From JAJPHJ01 sp035622315 (lineage in GTDB: Bacteria; Vulcanimicrobiota; Vulcanimicrobiia; Eremiobacterales; Eremiobacteraceae), in contig DASPVP010000068.1 in the NCBI GenBank assembly GCA_035622315.1, forward strand, positions 1 to 48,477: 48,477 nucleotides of DNA, given 5' to 3'. The notes beneath the pieces were generated by a model that was given only the letters and a program-made list of their open reading frames with translations, did no database searches and was not told the DNA's origin. Below are positions 1 through 7,737 of this stretch, in pieces. Numbering within the stretch: the stretch's first letter is position 1; each line of letters begins with the position of its first letter. Position numbers and translations under genes: made by a program.

Positions 1-945
1 GGCCAAGCGGACGCGCCTGTCGCCGAGCGGCGCGTGGGTGAGGTTGAAGCCGATGCCTTCGTACCCGTTCATGTTGTTCCAGATGATGTGGATGTCGGGC
101 ACGGTGCTCGCCTCGCGATAGGTGTTGACGGAGGGCTGGAAGACATAGTCGAGCGCGTGCGTCTGCAAGAGTTGTACCTGGGTCGTCTCGTCCGGCACGA
201 TGTCGCAGCGGATGCGGCGCAACTTGGGTGGACCGAGGAAGAAGGCGTCGTTCGCGGTGACGAGGATGTGGTCGCCGTGCACCCATTCGACGAACCGGAA
301 GGGCCCGTCGCTGACCGTCGGCGCCGTGTTGAACGCTATCTGATTCACGTCATGGTACCGGCTCAGCACGTGTGCCGGCACGATATCGTACGGTTGGTCG
401 CTCTCCGCGAAAAAAGTGTTGACGAACGGTGCGAAGGGCTGGCGGAGGTGGATCACCGCGGTGAACAGGTCGGGCGTGTCGATGGAGCGGATGACGTCGT
501 AGCCGTGTCGTGAGATGACGTCGTTGGCCGGATTTTCGATCGCTTGCCACGACCATTGCACGTCCTTGCTCGTGAGCGGCACGCCATCGGTCCATCGCAT
601 GCCGCGGCGCAAGCGATATGTGATGGTGAGGCCGTCCGCGCTGATCCCCCCGTTGGCACGGCTCGGGACCTCGCGCGCGAGCATAGGCACCGGATTACCA
701 CGATCGTCGGCGCTGATCAAGGGCTCGAACATCAGACGATCGACGAAGCCATCGATCGTGGTGGAGCTGAGCAGCGGGTTCAAGGTTTTCGCATCTTGCG
801 GTAACGCAACGCGCAATACGCCGGGTTGCGTCCAGCTGTGCCGATGCCCGGATACGCCCGTCTGCGTGCTGATCTTCGTGCAGCTCATCGAGAGCATCGC
901 CATGATAAAGATGAGGGGAACGGCGACAAACGATTGACGGCGCAT
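1..945 (-). CDS. Peptide ABC transporter substrate-binding lipoprotein (SBP_bac_5), 3' end cut by window edge
   Basis: Reading leftwards from ATG at 943-945, the frame stays open for 315 codons to the edge. The N-terminus has two arginines, a hydrophobic stretch and Cys22, compatible with a lipoprotein signal although the lipobox (LSMSC) is not ideal. What follows fits the DppA/OppA family: a VLRVALPQDAKTLNPL opening strand, then FEPLISADD, LTITYRLRRGMRWTDG and PLTSKDV. Such proteins capture peptides, nickel or related ligands in the periplasm for an ABC importer. No permease or ATPase gene is visible here. It starts 5 bases after the DUF4337 stop, so the two are probably co-transcribed. The ligand cannot be told from sequence. 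Confidence 0.85.
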   Translation of the reverse strand, partial: MRRQSFVAVPLIFIMAMLSMSCTKISTQTGVSGHRHSWTQPGVLRVALPQDAKTLNPLLSSTTIDGFVDRLMFEPLISADDRGNPVPMLAREVPSRANGGISADGLTITYRLRRGMRWTDGVPLTSKDVQWSWQAIENPANDVISRHGYDVIRSIDTPDLFTAVIHLRQPFAPFVNTFFAESDQPYDIVPAHVLSRYHDVNQIAFNTAPTVSDGPFRFVEWVHGDHILVTANDAFFLGPPKLRRIRCDIVPDETTQVQLLQTHALDYVFQPSVNTYREASTVPDIHIIWNNMNGYEGIGFNLTHAPLGDRRVRLA

Positions 946-950
946 AGGCG

Positions 951-1538
951 TTAAAACCCGATGGTCCCGCGAAGTCCGAAGAACAGGCCCACCGCGCCGA
1001 CCACGGCCGAGAGCCAGAAAAGCGCGGGCCGTCTGATCATGGCTGCGATCGACGTCAGGACGATCGCGACTTCGAAAAACGCGAGGGAAACCTCAAGGTT
1101 CGACCTGCGCCCCTCGAGCACGGTCGACTGGGCGAGCGTGCTGTCGCGAGCATGCTCCTCGCTTTTGGCTTGCGCCATGATCGCAGGCTGCTCTGCGCGA
1201 TATTTGCGCGCCTGCGCCTCGAGCGAGGCCCGCGCCGTTGGCGCCGAGGTGAGCGAGCTGATCTCGTAGAGGTGCGCCTTGAGGCTTTCCGCTTGATATT
1301 CGTTCCAAGCATCCGACGCGTTCACTTCGTGCAAGAGCCCCGCGTTGCGCAGCGAGAGCACCTGGGCGCCGATGCGGCCAGCGAGGATTCCGGAGAGGCC
1401 GGCTAAGACAGCGAGAATCGCAGCGACGACCGGCACGTAGCGCAACTTCTCGTTGCCGCTCTCCAGCAGTGCGTGATGCGTGTGCTCTGCGTGATGCACC
1501 GCTTCGCGCGTCGAATATCCCTCGTGCATGTCCGTCAC
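951..1538 (-). CDS. DUF4337 family membrane protein
   Basis: A 195-residue protein starting at GTG (1536-1538); an in-frame ATG lies three codons in. After a His-rich N-terminus there is one transmembrane segment at about residues 34-56, then a polar, Ala/Glu-rich, probably coiled region containing the family-like ASDAWNEYQAESLKAHLYE, then two more membrane segments near 150-167 and 172-190. This architecture matches DUF4337, whose function is unknown. It lies 28 bases after the methyltransferase stop and 5 before the binding-protein start, suggesting a three-gene operon without an obvious common pathway. Confidence 0.75.
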   Translation of the reverse strand: MTDMHEGYSTREAVHHAEHTHHALLESGNEKLRYVPVVAAILAVLAGLSGILAGRIGAQVLSLRNAGLLHEVNASDAWNEYQAESLKAHLYEISSLTSAPTARASLEAQARKYRAEQPAIMAQAKSEEHARDSTLAQSTVLEGRRSNLEVSLAFFEVAIVLTSIAAMIRRPALFWLSAVVGAVGLFFGLRGTIGF

Positions 1539-1566
1539 GCAATTGGCGCGCCACCCGAGGAAGCCT

Positions 1567-2337
1567 TCAGCCGGCGGGCGACCGCGCCGTCATGACCCAG
1601 ACGCGATGGGGCACTAAGAGTGGATCGTCGGGGAAACGCTCGGCGAGCATCGCGGCGTGAGCGCGGTCGAAAGCCACAACCGCTTCAGGTGAGAGACTCG
1701 CCGCCACGCCGGCGCTCGCGCGTATCCGCCCGCGCCAAGCTTCATGGCTATATGCCTGCGGCACGTCGAACGAAAACGTCTCGATGTCCTCAAACCCGGC
1801 CGTCGCCGCATCGGCGAGCCAACGCGGGTGCAAGCCTGTGCCGCCTGCGAGCTTCCACGCAGGATTGTGGCGTTCGATCAACTTCTCGGTGGCGTCGACC
1901 ACATTCCCCGGAAGCGGGATCCAGTCGAAATGCGCGATGACGAGTCGGCCGCCTGAACGCAGCACTCTGCGTATCTCGCGGGCGGCCGTGGCCCGATCGA
2001 ACCAATGCCAACACTGACCTGCGGTGACGACGTCGAACGACGCATCCGGAAGCCCGGTCGCCTCGGCCTTAGCTTGCACGTATTCGGTGTTGACGCCGGC
2101 CGCTGCATCGAGTCGCCGCGCCTGATCGAGCAGCGGGGCGGATGGATCGAGTCCCGTGACCTCGCACCCGCGGAGCGAAAGACCGCGTGCGATCGTGCCG
2201 GTCCCGGTTCCAAGATCGAGCGCCCGATCGCCACGCCGCACGATGCCGCCGGCGAAAAGACGCTCGAAGAAGCGGTCGGGAAAGCCTGCCCTATGCGTTC
2301 CGTAATCCTGTGCCGTCTTGCCGAAATCAATGTGCAT
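1567..2337 (-). CDS. Class I SAM-dependent methyltransferase (Methyltransf_11 type)
   Basis: About 256 residues if started at ATG 2335-2337 (MHIDFGKTAQDYGTHR); a longer reading to 2406 adds 23 residues without family character. Motif I is RALDLGTGTGTIARGL, followed by the acidic end of strand 2 in EVTGLDPSAPLLDQAR. A later SFDVVTAGQCWHWFDR and RVLRSGGRLVIAHFDW are typical of small-molecule methyltransferases. The substrate is unknown. It is transcribed divergently from the large regulator at 2405, with a 67-base gap holding both promoters. Confidence 0.8.
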   Translation of the reverse strand: MHIDFGKTAQDYGTHRAGFPDRFFERLFAGGIVRRGDRALDLGTGTGTIARGLSLRGCEVTGLDPSAPLLDQARRLDAAAGVNTEYVQAKAEATGLPDASFDVVTAGQCWHWFDRATAAREIRRVLRSGGRLVIAHFDWIPLPGNVVDATEKLIERHNPAWKLAGGTGLHPRWLADAATAGFEDIETFSFDVPQAYSHEAWRGRIRASAGVAASLSPEAVVAFDRAHAAMLAERFPDDPLLVPHRVWVMTARSPAG

Positions 2338-2404
2338 CGCCGTCACACATCCAGGCCAATGGATACCCTCCGGTGGACTCGAACCCTGCAAACGAGGACC
2401 GCAC

Positions 2405-5215
2405 ATGATCTTAGGGCCCGTCCATTGTCCTCACATGGTGGGAAGGCGCGCGCAGCTCGAGTTCTTGCTCGAGCGAGCGAAGGCCGCGGCGCAGGGTCGC
2501 GGCTCGCTCGTCTTCGTCGAAGGCGACTCGGGCGCCGGCAAGACGCGCCTCGTGAGCGAGTGGTTCGCGGCTGATCCACAACGCTTGCGCCACCTGGACG
2601 GGCGCTGCTATCAGTACGCGCGCGCGCCGTTCGGGCCGATCGTCGCAGCCGGCCGCACGCTTTTCAAGGAAGATGCGGAACTCGTCCCAGCCGATCGAGC
2701 GGCTCGGGTCATCCTCTCTCGCCTGATCCCTGAGCTCGGTGATGCGCCCCCAGTGGCGCTACCGCTCGACCCGTCGGAGAAGCTTCACCACTTCGAAGTG
2801 CTCGCCGAAGTGCTGCGCAACGCCGCCGGCAAGAAACCCACGCTCTTCGTCATCGAAGACCTGCACTGGGCCGACGAGGCCACGACCGAATTTCTCGAGC
2901 ACTTCGCGAATGCGATGTCGTCGGTGGGGCTGTGCATCGCGGCCACCTATCGGGCCGACGAGCTGCCGCAGGGGCACCGGTTGCGCGCGCTCGTCGCACG
3001 GCTCGAGCGGAATCGTGCATGCTGGCGCATCGGCATCGAGCGGTTGAGCGACGAAGAGATGCAGCGCTTCATCACGGAGGCGTTAGGCCTCTCCGCGATC
3101 GCTCCCGAACTCGCGCTTGTCATCGCGCGGCGCTCTGAGGGAAGCCCGCTGTTCGCGGAGGAGCTGCTCCGCTCGGCGATAGGCGACGCGGGAGGCAGGC
3201 ATGGCGCCGCGGCGCTACCCGCGTCGGTTCGCGAAGCCGTGCTCGCGCGGCTGGCGCAATTGAGCGACGCGGACCAGGCCATCGTCAAGACCGCCGCTGC
3301 CATCGGGCGCCGATTTTCCGCAGAATTGCTCGCGACGATCGCGCAACGGCCGCTCGCCAGCGTGATTCCCGCGCTCAAACGCGCAATCGACCTGCAGCTC
3401 ATCGAGCAAGGCGACGATGGGACGCTCGAGTTCCGTCACGAGCTGACCCGCGAAGCCACAGCTTCAGAGCTGCTCGATGCGGAAGCCCGTCCCTTACATG
3501 CGACGATCGCTCGGACGCTCGAAGCGCTACCCGATGCGGATCGACGCACAGAGGAACTCGCATACCAGTGGTGGGCGGCGGGTGACGCCGGCAAAGCCGC
3601 TTCGTACAACGAGCGCGCCGGCGACGCGGCCGAGGCTGTGGTCGCTTCGAAAGATGCCGCGATCCACTTCGAGCGTGCGCTCGAGGCGATGCGCTCGGAC
3701 GATCCACGCCGCGCGATCGTGCTCCGCAAGCTCGGCGCTGCGCTGTATCGCAGCGGACTTGGGGCGCGCGCCAAGACCGCGTATGACGCGGCCATCGCGG
3801 CCTTCGTCGCGACCGGCGACGAAGAGGAGGCGGCGCGCACGCTCGTCGACCTGGCGCGCTTGCGTTGGACGCTTGGAGAGATACCAGGGCATCGAAGCGC
3901 CACGCAGCAGGCCATCGAGATGATAGGCGATCGCACCGCGAGCGCCGCATGGTTCGCTGCCCGGGTGGAGATGGCGTGGACGACGGCCTGCCAAGCGGGC
4001 AGACCGCAGGAAGCGCAAGACTTGCTCGCGCAGGCCGCGCCCTTCGAGGCTGCTGCCCCGATCAAAGACCGGATCAAGTTCCACGAGTGCCGGTCGCTCG
4101 TGCGCACGCTACGCGCGCAATCCGACGATGCGCTTGCCGATGCGCGGGAAGCAGCAGAACTCGCTCTCGGCGCCGGCGACGTCGCAACATCGGTCCGTTG
4201 TTACGGCAACATCGGCCTTCTCAGCGCGCAGTGCGGAGCACGCCCGATCGCCGAGGAGGCTTTCAGTCAAGCGATCGCGCTCATCGACGCGGAGCACCCG
4301 TTCGGCTGGCCAGCTCCTTGGACGTTGGCGCTCTACGCATGCGCGCAAGTGCTTTGGGGGCTGCTGCCCGAGGCGGAACTGACGATCGATCGCGCGCTCG
4401 GCGCGATCCTCGACGTGCCGAGCCTCGACGCGATCGTCGCTTGCGTCGCTCTACCGCTCGGCCTGCGCCGCAGAAATGACGCGATGGTGCGGCGCTGCGC
4501 CGACGAAGACCTGATCGAATTCGCATTCAATTCGAAAAGCACGCTCATCGGTGTCGTGGCGAGCCCCTTCGCTGAATACTACATCGCCAAGGACCGGGTG
4601 ACTGAGGCTGCGGCCCTCTTAGAACGCGCCATCGACACGCTCGAGGCGCCGCCGCCAGCTGGGGATTGGGATGCGGCGCTCGTCATGGGCGCCGAGATCG
4701 CCGACCGCGAGCACGCGCAACGCGCCTGCGCGATCCTCCACGACATGTCGACCGCGGGTGCGATCCCGACGGCGCTCGCCCATGAGGCGCTTGCAGACGC
4801 GTGGCGCGAGCAACGATTCGGCGACGCCACGGCAGCACGACATCGCGCGAGCTTAACGGCAGAGGCCTTTGAGGCGCTAGGCTGGCCGGCACATCAGGCG
4901 AGGGCGCTGGAACTTTCAGGGCAGTTACAGGCCGCGGCGGACATCTATGCGCGCATCGGCGATGTCCGCAACGCGCAGCGCCTTGCTGAGGTCATCTCCC
5001 CGGTCAATAGACGCGGGCGACGCAAGTACGAGCTTTCGGCGCGCGAGCAGGAGATCGTCGAGCTCGTCATCGCCGGCAAGACGAACAAAGAGATAGCAGC
5101 GCAGCTCGTGTTGAGCGAACGCACGGTCGAAAGCCATGTCGGCTCGATTTTTGCGAAGCTCGCGATCGGCTCGCGGCGCGAGCTGGCCGAGCGGCTCAAG
5201 GCTTCGCGGAGCTAG
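2405..5215 (+). CDS. Large LuxR-family ATPase transcriptional regulator (AAA/LAL type)
   Basis: About 936 residues from ATG 2405, preferred because GAGG lies 8 bases upstream and the protein then opens directly into the NTPase domain; an upstream in-frame start at 2318 would run into the divergent gene. The N-terminal third is an AAA-type ATPase with Walker A GDSGAGKT (residues 40-47) and Walker B LFVIEDLHWAD. The middle is Ala-rich helical repeat sequence of TPR character. The last 63 residues are a LuxR/GerE helix-turn-helix (LSAREQEIVELVIAGKTNKE, then TVESHVGSIFAKL). It is the first gene of a same-strand run with the 90-residue basic protein, YcaO and TfuA, so I infer it controls that locus. 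The inducer is unknown. Confidence 0.85.
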   Translation: MILGPVHCPHMVGRRAQLEFLLERAKAAAQGRGSLVFVEGDSGAGKTRLVSEWFAADPQRLRHLDGRCYQYARAPFGPIVAAGRTLFKEDAELVPADRAARVILSRLIPELGDAPPVALPLDPSEKLHHFEVLAEVLRNAAGKKPTLFVIEDLHWADEATTEFLEHFANAMSSVGLCIAATYRADELPQGHRLRALVARLERNRACWRIGIERLSDEEMQRFITEALGLSAIAPELALVIARRSEGSPLFAEELLRSAIGDAGGRHGAAALPASVREAVLARLAQLSDADQAIVKTAAAIGRRFSAELLATIAQRPLASVIPALKRAIDLQLIEQGDDGTLEFRHELTREATASELLDAEARPLHATIARTLEALPDADRRTEELAYQWWAAGDAGKAASYNERAGDAAEAVVASKDAAIHFERALEAMRSDDPRRAIVLRKLGAALYRSGLGARAKTAYDAAIAAFVATGDEEEAARTLVDLARLRWTLGEIPGHRSATQQAIEMIGDRTASAAWFAARVEMAWTTACQAGRPQEAQDLLAQAAPFEAAAPIKDRIKFHECRSLVRTLRAQSDDALADAREAAELALGAGDVATSVRCYGNIGLLSAQCGARPIAEEAFSQAIALIDAEHPFGWPAPWTLALYACAQVLWGLLPEAELTIDRALGAILDVPSLDAIVACVALPLGLRRRNDAMVRRCADEDLIEFAFNSKSTLIGVVASPFAEYYIAKDRVTEAAALLERAIDTLEAPPPAGDWDAALVMGAEIADREHAQRACAILHDMSTAGAIPTALAHEALADAWREQRFGDATAARHRASLTAEAFEALGWPAHQARALELSGQLQAAADIYARIGDVRNAQRLAEVISPVNRRGRRKYELSAREQEIVELVIAGKTNKEIAAQLVLSERTVESHVGSIFAKLAIGSRRELAERLKASRS

Positions 5216-5275
5216 AACGCCAAGACGGCGAACCCCGAAGAACTCATGTCCTTTCCGGCTTGAGAAGAGGACGAT

Positions 5276-5548
5276 ATGAAGCGTAAATCGCGCAAGACCG
5301 TCTGCGTGCTGCTCACCGAGCCGGGGCAACGGCTGATCGCGGTTGCCGCGAAGCGTGCGATGTACTCGCAGGGCTTCCCAGGGCATCCGCCCTCAAGGCG
5401 GATCAATTTCAGCAAGGCCCGCCTCGTGCTCTCCGGCGAGGATGCGATGCAGCTCGCCGAAATCGCTGGATGGAAGTTCGTGCCGCCGCCGGTCAAACGG
5501 AAGAAGCGCAAATCGAAGCCTCGGGGACGGCGCACTGCGAGGAAATAA
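5276..5548 (+). CDS. Small, very basic protein of unknown function in the YcaO/TfuA run
   Basis: Ninety residues from ATG 5276 with AGAGG seven bases upstream. I do not recognise the family. The N-terminal two thirds look folded (VCVLLTEPGQRLIAVAAKRA, then RLVLSGEDAMQLAEIAGWKF); the last 18 residues are almost all Lys, Arg and Pro. It lies 60 bases after the regulator and 12 before ycaO, so co-transcription is likely. Possible roles include nucleic-acid binding, a peptide-binding accessory for the YcaO enzyme, or an unrelated protein. It lacks the Cys/Ser/Thr-rich core of a classic azole precursor. Confidence 0.65.
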   Translation: MKRKSRKTVCVLLTEPGQRLIAVAAKRAMYSQGFPGHPPSRRINFSKARLVLSGEDAMQLAEIAGWKFVPPPVKRKKRKSKPRGRRTARK

Positions 5549-5560
5549 CCAGCGTCGCTC

Positions 5561-6766
5561 GTGATCCGCTACGCATCGAGTTGGCGCGCGGTTCCGCTCG
5601 ACGAGGCGCTGCGCCGGGCGAGCGCGATCGCACCGGAATTCGGCATCTCACGAGTTACGGACATCACACGGCTCGACCGGCTTGGAGTGCCTGTCTTCGC
5701 GAGCGTGCGCCCTGGCGCCGCAACGGGGTCGCTCTGCGTCAACGCCGGCAAGGGACTGACGTCCGATGAGGCGCGCGTCGGCGCACTCATGGAAGCCATT
5801 GAGTTTGCCTTTGGCGAGGTACGATTCGCGACCGTGCAGCGCGTTTTGGCTACCGCGCGTGAAGTGCTGGCACACGACGCGCGCTTCTCGATCGTCGACC
5901 TGTGCCCGCTCGCCGGCGCCAAGATCTATCTCGACGAACCCATGGAGTGCGTCGTCGCCGAAGATCTCGACGGAGAGAAGACGCTCGTCCCTGCAGAACT
6001 CGTCTTTTTCCCGTTTCCGCTGCCGCCGGGCAAGACGCTATTCCAAGCGAGCACCAACGGTCTCGCGTCCGGCTCGACACAGACAGAGGCGACGCTCCAC
6101 GGCCTCTTCGAGGCGATCGAGCGCGACGCCGCGTCGTTCGACGCCGTCCTGCCACGATCGCTCGCAGTGCGCGAGTCCTCGCTACCCGAGGCACACGCGG
6201 ATGTCGTCATGCGCATCCGACGCCAAGGCCTCGACATGGCGCTCCGTTGGATCCCGAACGACTTCGACATCGCCTGCGTGCACGCCGTGGTCTGGGAACG
6301 CGCCATGCTCGATCCGATCTTCATGACCGAAGGCTATGGATGTCACCTGGATCCCAACATCGCGCTCACCCGGGCGATGACCGAAGCCGTGCAAGGCAGA
6401 TTGAGCTTCATCCACGGCGGGCGCGACGACATCCAGGATCGGCATCACGACTTTTCAGGCTGGCCGCGCGCGCGCAAGCGTGTCTACGCGCACACGCTCG
6501 TCCAGCGCGCGCGACGGCAGACAGAAGCCTTCGACCTGCGCGAGGCGATCGATTGGAGCGACGGAGCGCAGAGTTTGGAGGATCTGCTCGCGCGCGTGCG
6601 TTGCAGGCTGCACGACGCCGGGCTCTCGCGCATCTTACGCGTCGAGATGACGCCGCCCGGATCGCCGGTCGCCGTCGTTCGCGTCATCGTCCCAGGCTTG
6701 GAATATTTCAGCCCTCGGCAACCGAGAGTCGGGCCGCGCTTGGCGGCTTTCGTCAACGATGCTTGA
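5561..6766 (+). CDS. YcaO-domain protein, TfuA-associated type (peptide backbone amide activation)
   Basis: A 401-residue protein from GTG 5561. YcaO enzymes use ATP to phosphorylate a peptide amide oxygen, allowing cyclodehydration to azolines or, with TfuA partners, thioamide formation. Visible family blocks are ARVGALMEAIE (71-81), STNGLASGSTQTEATLHGLF (164-183) ending in EAIERDA (184-190), and TEAVQGRLSFIHGGRDD (274-290), which carry the ATP/Mg-binding acidic residues. The C-terminus (PRQPRVGPRLAAFVNDA) lacks the Pro-rich tail of azoline-forming YcaOs. No E1-like or dehydrogenase partner is present; instead tfuA overlaps the last 8 bases. I infer a thioamidating enzyme. Confidence 0.9.
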   Translation: MIRYASSWRAVPLDEALRRASAIAPEFGISRVTDITRLDRLGVPVFASVRPGAATGSLCVNAGKGLTSDEARVGALMEAIEFAFGEVRFATVQRVLATAREVLAHDARFSIVDLCPLAGAKIYLDEPMECVVAEDLDGEKTLVPAELVFFPFPLPPGKTLFQASTNGLASGSTQTEATLHGLFEAIERDAASFDAVLPRSLAVRESSLPEAHADVVMRIRRQGLDMALRWIPNDFDIACVHAVVWERAMLDPIFMTEGYGCHLDPNIALTRAMTEAVQGRLSFIHGGRDDIQDRHHDFSGWPRARKRVYAHTLVQRARRQTEAFDLREAIDWSDGAQSLEDLLARVRCRLHDAGLSRILRVEMTPPGSPVAVVRVIVPGLEYFSPRQPRVGPRLAAFVNDA

Positions 6767-7436
6767 CGCGTTCGTCTTCGCCGGCCCGTCGCTTGATGAG
6801 CGCGCTTGCGCATCCGCCAAAGCGCGCGGCGTGCGCGTGTTGCCCCCCGCGGCACGGAACGACGTGTTGCGGCTCGCAGTAACGCGGCCCGCTGGCACCA
6901 TCATCTTGGCGGACGGGGTTTTCCACGAGGCGATGGCGGTGGGTCACGCAGAGCTGCGCGAAGCGCTCGAGCGCGGGTGGCGAGTCTGGGGCGTATCCTC
7001 CATGGGCGCGATCAGGGCGTTCGAAATGCGTTTTTTCGGGATGCGCGGCTGGGGCCGAGTCTATGCGATGTTCGAGCGTTTCGAGGATTTCCAAGACGAC
7101 GAAGTCGCCCTCTTGCATGAGCGGCGGCCGCCATACCGGCCCGCAAGCGAGCCGCTGGTCCATCTGCGCGTCGCCGCCGCGTATCTGGCCGATCGTGGGC
7201 TCGCGACGAGTTCCAAAGCTAGCCGGGCGATCGCAGCGCTCAAAGGGCTTTGGTACGGGGACCGGACAGTGGCGCTTCTCGAGGAACTGCTCGGTGACGG
7301 AGCACCTTCAGCCGTGCGAACGCGCATCAAGAGCGCGCTATCCGACTTCGACCGTTTCCGCATCAAACAAAAAGACCTCGCAGCGTTGCTCGCCGCGAGG
7401 TCGTTGTGGTGCGTGCATGGAGCGTCTCCTGCTTAG
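6759..7436 (+). CDS. tfuA: TfuA-like protein, partner of YcaO
   Basis: A 225-residue protein whose ATG (6759) lies inside the end of ycaO, so translation is coupled. TfuA core features are visible: FAGPSLDE near the N-terminus, VLPPAARNDVLRL (27-39), ILADGVFHEAMAVGHAEL (49-66), WGVSSMGAIRAFEMRFFGM (77-95) and a DDEVALLHE block (113-121) followed by YRPASEPLVHLR. TfuA proteins were named from trifolitoxin biosynthesis; studied YcaO/TfuA pairs install backbone thioamides, with TfuA thought to help deliver sulfide. Its TAG stop (7434-7436) overlaps the TAA stop of the small opposite-strand gene. Confidence 0.9.
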   Translation: MLDAFVFAGPSLDERACASAKARGVRVLPPAARNDVLRLAVTRPAGTIILADGVFHEAMAVGHAELREALERGWRVWGVSSMGAIRAFEMRFFGMRGWGRVYAMFERFEDFQDDEVALLHERRPPYRPASEPLVHLRVAAAYLADRGLATSSKASRAIAALKGLWYGDRTVALLEELLGDGAPSAVRTRIKSALSDFDRFRIKQKDLAALLAARSLWCVHGASPA

Positions 7437-7567
7437 AGCTTGATACCCCAGCCGCCGAAGATCGAGGTGTCGACGAACTTCGGCGCGCGGACCAGACGGT
7501 TTCGGCTGTCGGTGCCGTCCTGATCTTCGAGGTCCTTGTGCTCGGCGCGTGCTTTGGCTTCCATCAT
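7433..7567 (-). CDS. Candidate ribosomally made precursor peptide for the YcaO/TfuA pair
   Basis: A 44-codon frame starting ATGATG at 7567/7564. AAGGAG at 7571-7576 lies 3 bases from the first ATG and 6 from the second, so a 43-residue product from 7564 is likeliest. The first half is highly charged (rich in Glu, Lys, Asp, Arg, His) like a leader. The C-terminus is different: VRAPKFVDTSIFGGWGIKL, hydrophobic and Gly-rich with no Cys. It converges on tfuA with a 4-base tail overlap. Charged leader, distinct Gly-rich core, strong ribosome binding site and adjacency are what one expects of a RiPP precursor. That it is the YcaO substrate is inference; I know no named family for it. Confidence 0.6.
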   Translation of the reverse strand: MMEAKARAEHKDLEDQDGTDSRNRLVRAPKFVDTSIFGGWGIKL

Positions 7568-7570
7568 AGG

Positions 7571-7576
7571 CTCCTT
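7571..7576 (-). promoter_or_regulatory. Strong Shine-Dalgarno of the candidate precursor gene
   Basis: On the minus strand this reads AAGGAG within GAGAAGGAGCCTATGATG. It decides that the short peptide at 7433-7567 is a gene in its own right rather than the tail of a longer 112-codon frame reaching 7771, and it favours the second ATG. Confidence 0.7.
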
Positions 7577-7737
7577 CTCAGTTGTGGAGGGCCGGCGAAG
7601 TGCGACCGCTTCCAGACACCATGGTAGCGCGGCGCAAGCCCGGCCCGAATCCGTGGCGCCACCGATTCTGTGCGACCTGAAGTACGGAGAGTCGGCGCCC
7701 CAGTACGGAGCATCGCTCGGCCCTGGGCCCTGGACGC

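Noticed and set aside
34..937. Several plus-strand open frames at the left edge
   Set aside because: They oppose the peptide-binding lipoprotein, which is open to the edge on the minus strand and has family motifs throughout.
2349..2400. tRNA T-arm-like sequence on the minus strand (GGGTTCGAGTCC) suggesting a tRNA fragment or attachment site
   Set aside because: Only 2 of 5 T-stem pairs form and no anticodon or D arm can be drawn; a similar GGACTCGAAC string near 40039 also lacks tRNA structure. Chance match is likelier.
2318..2404. N-terminal extension of the LuxR-type regulator
   Set aside because: The added 29 residues lack family character, overlap the divergent methyltransferase start region and have no ribosome site, whereas ATG 2405 has GAGG at a good distance.
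5276..5548. The 90-residue basic protein as the RiPP precursor
   Set aside because: It reads like a folded domain plus a basic tail with no leader/core division; the short peptide at 7433-7567 fits the precursor role better. Kept only as a possible accessory protein.
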